Below are positions 22,328 through 30,775 of a stretch of DNA of 57,990 nt, piece by piece. Both the position numbers and the translations under genes were made by a program. This DNA is from an uncultured Prevotella sp. (GTDB lineage Bacteria > Bacteroidota > Bacteroidia > Bacteroidales > Bacteroidaceae). The stretch covers positions 1 through 57,990 of the forward strand of contig USPK01000003.1 in NCBI GenBank assembly GCA_900556465.1, in the 5' to 3' direction. Position 1 is the stretch's first letter, and each line of letters begins with the position of its first letter. The notes beneath the pieces were generated by a model. The model was not told where the DNA came from and ran no database searches. It was given only the letters and a program-made list of their open reading frames with translations.

Positions 22328-24100
22328 ATGGAGAAACGTAAAATACAGTTCAGCCTCGTCTACCGCGACATGTTCCAGTCGAGCGGTAAGTTCCAGCCGC
22401 GCAAGGACCAACTGGAGCGCATCGCGCCGGTAATCATCAAGATGGGCTGCTTTGCCCGCGTGGAAACCAACGGCGGCGCATTTGAACAAGTCAACCTGCT
22501 CTACGGAGAGAATCCGAATAAGGCCGTCCGCGCCTTCACCAAGCCCTTCAACGAAGTAGGCATCAAGACGCACATGCTGGACCGCGGCCTCAACGCACTG
22601 CGCATGTTCCCCGTCCCCGCCGACGTGCGTCGACTGATGTATAAGGTGAAGCACGCACAAGGCGTCGACATCACGCGTATCTTCTGCGGACTGAACGACG
22701 TGCGTAACATCATTCCTTCCATCCATTACGCCCTCGAGGCCGGCATGACCCCGCAGGCCACGCTCTGTATTACCAACTCGCCGATCCATACGGCCGAATA
22801 CTATTCCAATATCGCCGACCAGCTCATCGAAGCCGGCGCGCCCGAGATCTGTCTGAAAGACATGGCCGGCATAGGCCAGCCCGCCATGCTCGGTAAGCTC
22901 ACGCGTATGATTAAGGAGAAACATCCCGAAATCATTATCCAGTACCACGGCCACAGTGGCCCCGGTCTTTCCATGGCCAGCATCCTCGAGGTTTGCCGTA
23001 ACGGTGCCGACGTCATCGATACGGCCATCGAACCGCTTTCCTGGGGCAAGGTCCACCCGGACGTTATCTCTGTGCAGTCCATGCTGAAGCACGCCGGCTT
23101 CGACGTTCCCGAAATCGACATGGACGCTTATATGGAAGCGCGCAAGTTGACTCAGGAATTCATCGACGATTTCCTGGGCTACTTCATGAATCCCTCCAAC
23201 CGCTTGATGAGTTCCCTGCTGCTCGGCTGCGGACTTCCTGGCGGCATGATGGGTTCCATGATGGCCGACCTCGCCGGTGTGATGAGCGCCATTAATAACA
23301 ATCGCAAGGCCAAGGGTGAAGCGCCGCTCTCGGAAGATGCCCTGCTCGTCAAGCTCTTCAACGAGGTGGCCTACGTATGGCCCCGTGTCGGCTATCCCCC
23401 TCTCGTGACGCCGTTCTCCCAGTACGTCAAGAACATTGCCTTGATGAATCTCCTCACGGAGTCTATGGGCAAACCGCGCTATACGATGATGGACAACAGC
23501 ATCTGGGGCATGATTCTCGGCAAGAGCGGCAAGCTCCCCGGCCCGGTAGCGCCCGAGATTGTCGAACTGGCCAAGGAGAAAGGCCTCGAGTTCACCGACG
23601 CCGACCCGCAGAGCTACTATCCCGACGACCTCGACCGCTTCATCAAGGAAATGGAAGAGAACGGCTGGGACCGTGGCGAGGACGACGAGGAACTCTTCGA
23701 GTTTGCCATGCACGAGACGCAGTACCGCGACTATAAGAGCGGCGTGGCCAAGAAACGCTTCCTGGCCGACCTGCAAGCAGCCAAGGACAAGGCGACGGCA
23801 GGCCACATGAGCCCCGAGCAGGCACTCGCTTTCAAGCACGCCAAGGCCGACGCCATCGTGGCCCCGGAGAGCGGCACCGTCCTTTGGGAAATCAACGGCG
23901 ACGGCGAGTGCGTGAAGAGCATCGAACCCTTCATCGGCAAACAGTACAAGGAGGGCGACTTCTTCTGCTACATTGAGAACACGCACGGCCAGATTGTCGA
24001 GATACCGGCCGCTTTGGGCGGAAAACTCGTAGAAATCAACGCCAAGCAGGGCGCCCACGTCTCCAAGGGCGACGTACTTGCCTACATCGAGCGCGCCTGA
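22328..24100 (+). CDS. Pyruvate carboxylase subunit B / oxaloacetate decarboxylase alpha-type carboxyltransferase
   Basis: A 590-residue biotin-dependent carboxyltransferase homologue. The HMGL-like TIM barrel (about 1-300) has the metal and active-site segment YRDMFQSS (residues 12-19). The lysine expected to be carbamylated is in LKDMAG (about 177), and the metal-binding HGHSG lies near 207. The conserved PYC/OADA domain follows to about 480. The C-terminal 80 residues have the biotinyl/lipoyl fold (IVAPESGTVLWEI; KLVEINAKQGAHVSKGD), but the AMKM biotinylation motif is missing: the aligned stretch reads IENTHGQIVEIPA. Biotin is then presumably supplied on a separate carrier not seen in this window. 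No decarboxylase beta subunit is adjacent. The start at 22328 follows the promoter. Confidence 0.88.
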   Translation: MEKRKIQFSLVYRDMFQSSGKFQPRKDQLERIAPVIIKMGCFARVETNGGAFEQVNLLYGENPNKAVRAFTKPFNEVGIKTHMLDRGLNALRMFPVPADVRRLMYKVKHAQGVDITRIFCGLNDVRNIIPSIHYALEAGMTPQATLCITNSPIHTAEYYSNIADQLIEAGAPEICLKDMAGIGQPAMLGKLTRMIKEKHPEIIIQYHGHSGPGLSMASILEVCRNGADVIDTAIEPLSWGKVHPDVISVQSMLKHAGFDVPEIDMDAYMEARKLTQEFIDDFLGYFMNPSNRLMSSLLLGCGLPGGMMGSMMADLAGVMSAINNNRKAKGEAPLSEDALLVKLFNEVAYVWPRVGYPPLVTPFSQYVKNIALMNLLTESMGKPRYTMMDNSIWGMILGKSGKLPGPVAPEIVELAKEKGLEFTDADPQSYYPDDLDRFIKEMEENGWDRGEDDEELFEFAMHETQYRDYKSGVAKKRFLADLQAAKDKATAGHMSPEQALAFKHAKADAIVAPESGTVLWEINGDGECVKSIEPFIGKQYKEGDFFCYIENTHGQIVEIPAALGGKLVEINAKQGAHVSKGDVLAYIERA

Positions 24101-24126
24101 CCCTGTCAGGTACGCCAGTTCCCCTA

Positions 24127-24175
24127 CATCCCCGGCCGGAAGCCAGCCCGCTTCCGACCGGGGATGCTCTTTTTC
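24127..24175 (+). terminator. Rho-independent terminator
   Basis: A 17-bp stem (CATCCCCGGCCGGAAGC with GCTTCCGACCGGGGATG, one mismatch) followed by CTCTTTTT. Confidence 0.9.
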
Positions 24176-24208
24176 GGCTAAATGCTTGCTCAATATGCAC
24201 ATAAGTCG

Positions 24209-24216
24209 TAATTTTG
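24209..24216 (+). promoter_or_regulatory. TAnnTTTG promoter of fabI
   Basis: TAATTTTG, 34 nt before the ATG. It excludes the longer frame that starts at 24214. Confidence 0.7.
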
Positions 24217-24249
24217 TGCCGTTATTTACAAATCATAGCATTTAGTATC

Positions 24250-25107
24250 ATGACTCACAACCTACTGAAAGGTAAGCGCGGCATTATCTTCGGCGCGCTC
24301 AACGAAGATTCCATTGCGTGGAAAGTAGCGGTCAAAGCCGTAGAAGAAGGCGCCAGCATCACGCTCAGCAACACAGCCATGGCCATCCGTATGGGTTCGC
24401 TCAACGAGCTGGGCCAGCAACTCAATGCCCCCGTCATCGCAGCCGACGCCACCAGCGTAGAAGACCTGGAGCATGTTTTCGCCGAATCGGTCAAAGTCCT
24501 CGGTGGTCCCGTCGACTTCCTGCTCCACTCCATCGGTATGAGCCCCAACGTGCGCAAGCATCGCACCTACGACGACCTCGACTACAATTTCCTCCAGAAA
24601 ACGCTCGACATCTCCGCCATCTCTTTCCATAAAATGCTCCAGGTAGCCAAGAAGCAGGACGCCATTGCCGAATACGGCTCCGTCGTGGCGCTGACCTACG
24701 TGGCCTCGCAGCGTACCTTCTTCGGTTACAACGACATGGCCGACGCCAAGAGCATGCTCGAGAGCATCGCCCGCAGCTTCGGCTACATCTATGGCCGGGA
24801 AAAGAACGTCCGTATCAACACCATCTCCCAGTCGCCCACGCCCACCACGGCCGGTAAGGGCATCAAGGACATCGACAACATGATGGACTTCGCCGAGAAG
24901 ATGTCGCCGCTGGGCAACGCTTCCGCCGAAGAGTGCGCCAACTACTGCGTCATGATGTTCTCCGACTTCACCCGCAAGGTAACGATGCAGAACCTCTTCC
25001 ACGACGGCGGTTTCTCCTCCATGGGCATGAGCCTCCGCGCCATGAACCAGTACGCCAAGGACCTTGCTCCCTACGAGGACGAAAACGGAAAAGTCATTTA
25101 CGGATAA
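24250..25107 (+). CDS. fabI: Enoyl-[acyl-carrier-protein] reductase (NADH)
   Basis: Last step of each fatty-acid elongation cycle. A 285-residue short-chain-dehydrogenase fold. The N-terminal nucleotide loop is GKRGIIFGALNEDSIAW, and HSIGMSPNVRK follows the fourth strand. The catalytic Tyr-x6-Lys is in FGYNDMADAKSM (Tyr about 160, Lys about 167). INTISQSPTPTTAGKGI is the substrate-loop region. It is the expected target of triclosan-type inhibitors. The TPR gene follows after 32 nt. Confidence 0.95.
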   Translation: MTHNLLKGKRGIIFGALNEDSIAWKVAVKAVEEGASITLSNTAMAIRMGSLNELGQQLNAPVIAADATSVEDLEHVFAESVKVLGGPVDFLLHSIGMSPNVRKHRTYDDLDYNFLQKTLDISAISFHKMLQVAKKQDAIAEYGSVVALTYVASQRTFFGYNDMADAKSMLESIARSFGYIYGREKNVRINTISQSPTPTTAGKGIKDIDNMMDFAEKMSPLGNASAEECANYCVMMFSDFTRKVTMQNLFHDGGFSSMGMSLRAMNQYAKDLAPYEDENGKVIYG

Positions 25108-25139
25108 TCCCGTCCGCTCCACACCCTGACCCACAGCCT

Positions 25140-25775
25140 ATGAATACGGAATCCGCATCCACAGCCCCACAGTCCGGGGCACGTTCCTTTAGCCCGCTGG
25201 TCCAGGCCGCTATGGCCGCCCACGAACGCGGCGACGAGCTGACGGCTGTCGCCAGCCTGACCGTCGCCCTCCAGCAGGACGGCGCCGACACCGCAGCCCA
25301 ACTGCTGCGCGGGCAAGTGCTGGCCGCCATGGGGCAATGGCGCGAAGCCGCCACCGATGCGGAAGCCGTACTCGCGCACCGGCCCGACAACGCCGAAGCC
25401 CTGCTGCTGCTCGCCGCGGCCCGTGCCGCCACCGGCGCCACCGGACCGGCCACCGACGCCCTGCGCACCCTGCTCCAGGAGCACCCGGACCACCGGCCCG
25501 CCATCCTGCTGCTCGGCCGCCTCTATGCCGCCAACGGGCACGCCGACCTGGCCCTGCAACTCTACGACCGGGCCATCGCCGCCCTGCCCGACTTCGCCGA
25601 AGCCTACCACGCCCGCGGAGGTGTGAAGCACCAGCTGCACGACGAAGCCGGAGCGGCCGAGGACCTGCAGCGCGCCCTCGAGCTCAGTCCCGAACTGGCC
25701 CGCAGCTTCGACGGCTCCTACTCGCTGCTCGACAACAGTCTGAAGGCTCCCGCGAGCTGTCTCCACAAGCGCTGA
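25140..25775 (+). CDS. Tetratricopeptide repeat protein
   Basis: A 211-residue soluble protein with about five TPR-like helix pairs between residues 17 and 190. Examples are AMAAHERGDELTAVASLTVAL, LLRGQVLAAMGQWREAATDA and LLGRLYAANGHADLALQLYDRAI (each cut short here where needed). It is very rich in Ala, Leu and Asp. There is no signal peptide or membrane segment. It lies 32 nt after fabI and ends before a strong terminator, so it is probably cotranscribed with fabI. The partner is unknown. Confidence 0.82.
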   Translation: MNTESASTAPQSGARSFSPLVQAAMAAHERGDELTAVASLTVALQQDGADTAAQLLRGQVLAAMGQWREAATDAEAVLAHRPDNAEALLLLAAARAATGATGPATDALRTLLQEHPDHRPAILLLGRLYAANGHADLALQLYDRAIAALPDFAEAYHARGGVKHQLHDEAGAAEDLQRALELSPELARSFDGSYSLLDNSLKAPASCLHKR

Positions 25776-25808
25776 CGGCCTGCGGCCCCAGCGCGACGGC
25801 CCTATCAA

Positions 25809-25857
25809 GCGTCGGGCGGACTTACCCACACAGAGTAAGTCCGCCCGACGCTTTTTT
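25809..25857. terminator. Bidirectional rho-independent terminator
   Basis: The 16-bp perfect arms GCGTCGGGCGGACTTA and its complement are followed by TTTTTT. They separate the TPR gene from the convergent Nudix gene. Confidence 0.92.
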
Positions 25858-25874
25858 CAGTCCTAACGCCCCGG

Positions 25875-26384
25875 TCAAGCCCCGCAGGCGCCAAACAGGC
25901 GCTGCCATTCCTGCTCAAAGTTCGGCGTAAAGAAGTCCGTCCCCAGCCGCGCCACGATTTCCTCGCGCGTAAAGAAGCGGCCCCCGTCCAGCTCGGCCGT
26001 CGGCCGCGGCTGCTCCTCCACCACAGCGGTATAGACATGGACCAGCTCGCGCTCCCGCCGGCTTGTAAAGACATAGCGGTCCAGGCGCCGCGGCTCGAAC
26101 CGCTCCAGGCCAAGCTCCTCGCGGGCCTCACGGCGCAACGCCTCGTCCACCGTCTCGCCCCAGTCCACGTGGCCGCCCACAGCCGTGTCCCAACGCCCCG
26201 GCTGGATGTCCTTCCAGAGAGGGCGCCGCTGCAAATAGAGCCTGCCGTCCGGCGAAAAGACGTGCAGATGGACCACCGGGTGCAAAAGCATCGAGCCGCC
26301 GTGACACTCGCCGCGCGTAGCGCGCCCGGTCACCTCGCCCGCCTCGTTCACCACGGGCAACCATTCTCCAGCATTGTCTTTCAT
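25875..26384 (-). CDS. Nudix hydrolase (isopentenyl-diphosphate-isomerase-like / YfcD type)
   Basis: A 169-residue protein with a complete Nudix box: GHVDWGE at about residue 90, then REAREELGL. This corresponds to the G-x5-E-x7-REUxEExGU pattern. The N-terminal region EWLPVVNEAGEVTGRATRGE is typical of the YfcD group. It hydrolyses a nucleoside-diphosphate-linked substrate that cannot be named. It starts 6 nt after the queA stop and is read from the queA promoter. Confidence 0.9.
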   Translation of the reverse strand: MKDNAGEWLPVVNEAGEVTGRATRGECHGGSMLLHPVVHLHVFSPDGRLYLQRRPLWKDIQPGRWDTAVGGHVDWGETVDEALRREAREELGLERFEPRRLDRYVFTSRRERELVHVYTAVVEEQPRPTAELDGGRFFTREEIVARLGTDFFTPNFEQEWQRLFGACGA

Positions 26385-26390
26385 CGGGCT

Positions 26391-27626
26391 TCAGTAATTG
26401 AGCAGCGAACTGTCGCCGTAGCTGAGGAAACGGAAGTCGTGCGACAGGGCATAGTCGTAGATGCGCCGCCAGTCGCCCCCGACGAAAGCCGAAACGAGCA
26501 AGAGCAGCGTACTCTTCGGCTGGTGGAAATTGGTCACCATCGTGCGCACAACGTGATACGTATAGCCCGGCGCAATCAAGAGCTGCGTCGAAGCGTGAAG
26601 CACGGGCAGGCCGTTGCGGTCCAGGTAGTCCGCCACCTCCTGCAGCGCCTCGACCGTGGACAAGGGGGTGCCGTCGCTGTCCGCGTAGTCGTAGGGCAGC
26701 CACTGCGGCACGTGCAGGTCGTCCTGCGTGGCGTCGGGCCGGCGCCGCAACATCACACCTATATAATATAGACTCTCCAGCGTGCGCACCGAGGTGGTGC
26801 CCACGGCAATACACTGTCCGCCGTGGCGGAGCAGGCGCGCAATCGTCTCGCGCCGCACGGCAATCCATTCCGAGTGCATCGTGTGGCCGGCGATTTCCTC
26901 ACTCTTCACGGGCTTAAAGGTGCCCGCCCCCACGTGGAGCGTGATTTCGTCGCGCTCCACGCCCTTGCGGTCCAGCGCCTCGAGGACGCGCTCCGTGAAG
27001 TGAAGGCCGGCCGTCGGGGCCGCCACCGAGCCCTCCACCTTCGAGTAGACGGTCTGATAGGTCTGCAGGTCGCTCTCCTCCGTCTCGCGGTGCAGGTAGG
27101 GCGGTATGGGCAGCTCGCCCACCGCGTCGAGCACCTCCGAGAAGCTCACGCCCGGCCGCTCCCAGCTGAAGCGCACCAGGTGGCCCGTGCCGCAAACGCC
27201 GATGCGCTCGGCACGCAGCGTCAGCGGCGTGCCGGCCACGTCGACCGTGCGCTCCAGCGCGCCCTCCTTCCACTTCTTCAGGTTGCCCACCAGACAGGTC
27301 CACACGACGCTGCCCGTCTGGGCGAACGACTGCTGATAGTCCGCCGGCTCGTGGGGCTCCAGGCAGAACACTTCGATGAGTGCGCCCGTGGCTTTCCGGA
27401 AATGGAGCCGGGCCTGAATCACCTTGGTATTGTTGAACACCATAAGCGCACCGGCCAGCAGATAGTCCGGCAGGTGATAGAAGACGTCCTCCCGCACCTC
27501 GCCGTTGCGGTAGAGCAGGAGCTTCGACTCGTCGCGCACCGCCTTGGGGTATTTCGCTATCCGCTCCTCGGGCAGGGCGTAGTCGTAGTCCTTGATTTGA
27601 ATGTGTTTCGTTGCTTCCGTTGTCAT
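26391..27626 (-). CDS. queA: S-adenosylmethionine:tRNA ribosyltransferase-isomerase QueA
   Basis: Transfers and isomerises the ribosyl part of SAM onto preQ1 at position 34 of tRNA, giving epoxyqueuosine. Motifs include YALPEERIAKYP near the N-terminus, FNNTKVIQARL, GSVAAPTAGLHFT, LHVGAGTFKPV and the C-terminal FHQPKSTLLLLVSAF. At 411 residues it is some 50-60 longer than the E. coli enzyme. The extra length is around the EVFCLEPHEPADYQQSFAQ region and between the conserved blocks. I recall a long QueA form in Bacteroidetes. ATG 27626 is used because the promoter lies at 27648-27655. Confidence 0.92.
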   Translation of the reverse strand: MTTEATKHIQIKDYDYALPEERIAKYPKAVRDESKLLLYRNGEVREDVFYHLPDYLLAGALMVFNNTKVIQARLHFRKATGALIEVFCLEPHEPADYQQSFAQTGSVVWTCLVGNLKKWKEGALERTVDVAGTPLTLRAERIGVCGTGHLVRFSWERPGVSFSEVLDAVGELPIPPYLHRETEESDLQTYQTVYSKVEGSVAAPTAGLHFTERVLEALDRKGVERDEITLHVGAGTFKPVKSEEIAGHTMHSEWIAVRRETIARLLRHGGQCIAVGTTSVRTLESLYYIGVMLRRRPDATQDDLHVPQWLPYDYADSDGTPLSTVEALQEVADYLDRNGLPVLHASTQLLIAPGYTYHVVRTMVTNFHQPKSTLLLLVSAFVGGDWRRIYDYALSHDFRFLSYGDSSLLNY

Positions 27627-27647
27627 CAGTAGCTGTGATCTTTGGCG

Positions 27648-27655
27648 CAAAGTTA
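27648..27655 (-). promoter_or_regulatory. TAnnTTTG promoter of queA-nudix
   Basis: Minus strand TAACTTTG, with CAAA (TTTG) at 27674-27677 as a possible -33 box. It lies 22 nt before the ATG. Confidence 0.7.
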
Positions 27656-27688
27656 CGAAAAACATCGGCCCGCCCAAAACCGGCCGCA

Positions 27689-27747
27689 ACGGGGCTAAGG
27701 CCCGTCGCTACGGGGATAGGGCGCGTTCCGACGGGGCTAAGGCCCGT
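27689..27747. repeat. 59-bp modular intergenic repeat, copy E
   Basis: Units at 27689-27705 (ACGGGGCTAAGGCCCGT), 27710-27726 (ACGGGGATAGGGCGCGT) and 27731-27747 (ACGGGGCTAAGGCCCGT), with linkers CGCT and TCCG. It lies in the divergent region between queA and the cardiolipin synthase gene. Confidence 0.9.
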
Positions 27748-27822
27748 GTCCCGTCCGACTGGCGGCGAAGATGCGGCGTGAAAATCTGAAGGCCGGGCCC
27801 TTAGGTTTTCAAAAATTATTAT

Positions 27823-27830
27823 TAGTTTTG
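27823..27830 (+). promoter_or_regulatory. TAnnTTTG promoter of the cardiolipin synthase gene
   Basis: TAGTTTTG, 19 nt before the ATG. It rules out the in-frame start at 27771. Confidence 0.65.
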
Positions 27831-27848
27831 CCAAAAATCTCTTTTCGC

Positions 27849-29276
27849 ATGTGGGCTGTTTTCCTTTTCTGGATGGCACTGGCCGTCTACGTGGTGGTCG
27901 TGCTCAGCACGATGACCGTCGTGCTCTTGGAAAACCGGCAACCGGCCAAGACCATCGCCTGGACCATCGTACTGGTGATGCTGCCCGTCCTGGGTCTGGT
28001 CATTTTCTACTTCTTCGGGCAGAACGTGCGCAAGGACCGCTACATCGGGCGCCGGCAGTACAACCTGCTGACCCAGCGCATGCTGGCCGACATACAGCCC
28101 TGCCCGCCCGAGACCTGCCCGCCGAAATACGCGCCCCTCGTCCACCTTTTTGAACATACGAACAAGGCCGTCCTCACCGCCGACAACCACATCGAGAGCT
28201 ACGGCACGGGCGGGGAATTCCTGACCGCCCTGCTCCGCGAAATCGCGGCGGCCAAAGACCACATCCATCTCGAGACGTACATCATAGAGGACGACGCCGT
28301 GGGCCGCCTCGTGGCCGACGCGCTCGCCGACAAGGCGGCCGAGGGCGTAGAGGTGCGGCTGATCTACGACGACGTGGGCTGCTGGAACGTGTCGAACCGC
28401 TTCTTCCGACGCATGGAGGAGCGGGGCATCCACGTGGCGGCCTTTCTCCCGGTACGTTTCCCGCAGCTGACCCACAAGGTGAACTACCGCAACCACCGCA
28501 AGCTCTGCGTCATCGACGGGAAGGTGGGCTTCATCGGGGGGATGAACCTCGCCCTCCGCTACGTGAGCCGCCGCAAACGGGCCTGGCACGACCTGCACCT
28601 GCGCATCACGGGCGGGGCCGTAGCGGGCATCCAGCGGCTCATACTGAGCGACTGGTGCTTCGTTACGAACGACTTCATCTCGGGCCGGCGCTATTTCCCG
28701 GCCCCCGAGCCCTGCGGCGGGCAGGCCGGCGACCTGCTCCAGATTGTGCCGTCGAATCCCGTCTCGCGCTATCCGGAAATCATGTTCGGCCTGACGTGGG
28801 CCATCCTCCACGCCCGCCGCTACCTCTACATCCAGACGCCCTACTTCATGCCCACGGAGCCGGTCATGCAGGCCCTGCAGACCGCGGCCATGAGCGGTGT
28901 GGACGTGCGCATCATGGTGCCGGAAAAGCCCGACGCCTTCTGGCTCCGGTGGGTCAACGACTGTTACTTCACCACCATCCTGCGGGCGGGCATCCGCGTC
29001 TTTACGCACCACGCCGGCTTCCTGCACAGCAAGTGCGCCGTAGCCGACGACGACTGGTGCACCGTAGGGTCGTCGAACATGGACTTCCGCAGCTTCGAGA
29101 ACAACTTCGAGGCCAACGCGTTCATCTACGGCGAGACGGCGGCCCGGGCCGTAAAGGCGCGCTTCCTGGACGACGCCAGGGACTGCACGGAGGTGAAGCT
29201 CTCCACTTGGATTCACCGCCCCTACTGGCACCGCCTGCTCGAGGCCTACACGCGCATCCTGGCGCCGCTGCTCTGA
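27849..29276 (+). CDS. cls: Cardiolipin synthase (phospholipase D type)
   Basis: Inner-membrane enzyme joining two phosphatidylglycerols, or a related pair. Two N-terminal membrane segments (about 3-22 and 35-55) precede two phosphodiesterase domains with HKD motifs: HRKLCVIDGKVGFIGGMN (His about 216) and HSKCAVADDDWCTVGSSN (His about 393). The conserved QIVPSNP and QTPYFMPTEPV segments are present. Length is 475 residues. The M20 dipeptidase gene follows after 45 nt. Confidence 0.93.
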   Translation: MWAVFLFWMALAVYVVVVLSTMTVVLLENRQPAKTIAWTIVLVMLPVLGLVIFYFFGQNVRKDRYIGRRQYNLLTQRMLADIQPCPPETCPPKYAPLVHLFEHTNKAVLTADNHIESYGTGGEFLTALLREIAAAKDHIHLETYIIEDDAVGRLVADALADKAAEGVEVRLIYDDVGCWNVSNRFFRRMEERGIHVAAFLPVRFPQLTHKVNYRNHRKLCVIDGKVGFIGGMNLALRYVSRRKRAWHDLHLRITGGAVAGIQRLILSDWCFVTNDFISGRRYFPAPEPCGGQAGDLLQIVPSNPVSRYPEIMFGLTWAILHARRYLYIQTPYFMPTEPVMQALQTAAMSGVDVRIMVPEKPDAFWLRWVNDCYFTTILRAGIRVFTHHAGFLHSKCAVADDDWCTVGSSNMDFRSFENNFEANAFIYGETAARAVKARFLDDARDCTEVKLSTWIHRPYWHRLLEAYTRILAPLL

Positions 29277-29321
29277 CCGCGGAGCGGCCGGCTCTCTCTA
29301 TTCCCATATTCATTTCCAACC

Positions 29322-30686
29322 ATGAACGACATCCATTCCTACCTCTCCGAGAACGAACCCCGCTTTCTCGACGAACTCTTCAGTTTAATCCGCATCCCGA
29401 GCATCAGCGCGCAGCCCGAGCACCGGGCCGACATTGACCGCTGCGCGGACCGCTGGCGCGAACTCCTGTTGGCCGCCGGCGCCGACCGCGCGGAAGTGAT
29501 GCCCACCGAGGGGCACCCCATCGTCTTCGCCGAAAAGCGCGTCGAGGGAGCCACGCGCACAGTCCTCGTCTATGCCCACTACGACGTGATGCCGGCCGAG
29601 CCGCTCGAACTCTGGACCTCGGAGCCCTTCGAGCCTGTGGTACGCGACGGCCGCATATGGGCCCGCGGCGCTGACGACGACAAGGGGCAGGCCATGATTC
29701 AGGTCAAGGCCTTCGAATACCTGGTGCGCAACAACTTGCTGCGGCACAACGTGAAGTTCATCCTGGAAGGGGAGGAGGAAATCGGGTCGCCGAGCCTCAG
29801 TGCCTATCTGGAGCGCCACCGCGAACTGCTGCAGGCCGACGTCATCCTCGTCTCGGACACCAGCATGCTGGGCGCCGACCTGCCGTCGCTCACCACGGGC
29901 CTGCGCGGCCTGGCCTACTGGCAGATAGAAGTGACGGGCCCCAACCGCGACCTGCACTCGGGCCACTTCGGCGGGGCGGTGGCCAATCCGGCCAACGTGC
30001 TGTGCGAAATGTTGGCCAGGATGGTCGACGCGGACGGGCGCATCACGGTGCCGGGCTTCTACGACGACGTGGAGGAACTGTCGGCCGAGGAGCGGGCCAT
30101 GATAGCGTCGATTCCGTTTGACGAAGAAGCCTACAAGGCCGCTATCGGCGTGCGCGCCCTGCGTGGGGAAAAGGGCTACTCCACCCTGGAGCGCAACTCC
30201 TGCCGCCCGTCGTTCGACATCTGCGGTATGTGGAGCGGCTACACGGGCGAGGGGGCCAAGACGGTAATCCCCTCGAAGGCATGGGCCAAAGTGTCGTGCC
30301 GCCTGGTGCCCCACCAGCGCCACGAACACATCTCGGACCTCATGGTGCGCTACCTGGAGCAGTTGGCGCCGGACTGCGTGACGGTCAAGGTGACCCCGCT
30401 CCACGGGGGCGAGGGTTACGTCTGCCCCATCACGCTGCCGGCCTACCGGGCCGCAGAGCGTGGCTTCGCCGACGCTTTCGGTCAGCGTCCGCTCGCCGTG
30501 CGCCGCGGCGGCAGCATCCCCATTATCAGCGACTTCGAGCGCGTACTGGGCGTAAAGACGGTGCTGATGGGCTTCGGCCTCGAGAGTGACGCCATCCACT
30601 CGCCCAACGAGAACTTCCGCCTGGACATATTCCGCAAAGGCATTGTGGCCGTTGCAGCCTTCCACCAATACTACGACGAAATGTAG
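29322..30686 (+). CDS. M20 family metallopeptidase (dipeptidase)
   Basis: A 454-residue zinc aminoacyl dipeptidase of the CNDP-like group. Metal ligands are in YAHYDVMPAEP (His about 86), WARGADDDKGQ (bridging Asp) and the catalytic pair in EGEEEIGSPSL. GPNRDLHSGHFGG marks the dimerisation lid and HSPNENFRL the last ligand. No signal peptide is seen, so it is probably cytoplasmic and degrades imported dipeptides. It is likely cotranscribed with cls. Confidence 0.93.
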   Translation: MNDIHSYLSENEPRFLDELFSLIRIPSISAQPEHRADIDRCADRWRELLLAAGADRAEVMPTEGHPIVFAEKRVEGATRTVLVYAHYDVMPAEPLELWTSEPFEPVVRDGRIWARGADDDKGQAMIQVKAFEYLVRNNLLRHNVKFILEGEEEIGSPSLSAYLERHRELLQADVILVSDTSMLGADLPSLTTGLRGLAYWQIEVTGPNRDLHSGHFGGAVANPANVLCEMLARMVDADGRITVPGFYDDVEELSAEERAMIASIPFDEEAYKAAIGVRALRGEKGYSTLERNSCRPSFDICGMWSGYTGEGAKTVIPSKAWAKVSCRLVPHQRHEHISDLMVRYLEQLAPDCVTVKVTPLHGGEGYVCPITLPAYRAAERGFADAFGQRPLAVRRGGSIPIISDFERVLGVKTVLMGFGLESDAIHSPNENFRLDIFRKGIVAVAAFHQYYDEM

Positions 30687-30695
30687 TCCCGCCGG

Positions 30696-30750
30696 GGAAA
30701 AACAAACCGGGCCCGTCCGCGGCCGGAACAAGCGGCCGGGACGGGCCCGG
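30696..30750 (-). terminator. Terminator of the RecD-like helicase gene
   Basis: CCGGGCCCGTCC...GGACGGGCCCGG (30707-30750, with an internal bulge). On the minus strand it is followed by TTTGTTTTT. Confidence 0.75.
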
Positions 30751-30775
30751 AATGGCGGAACAGCCCGCCGCTGCC

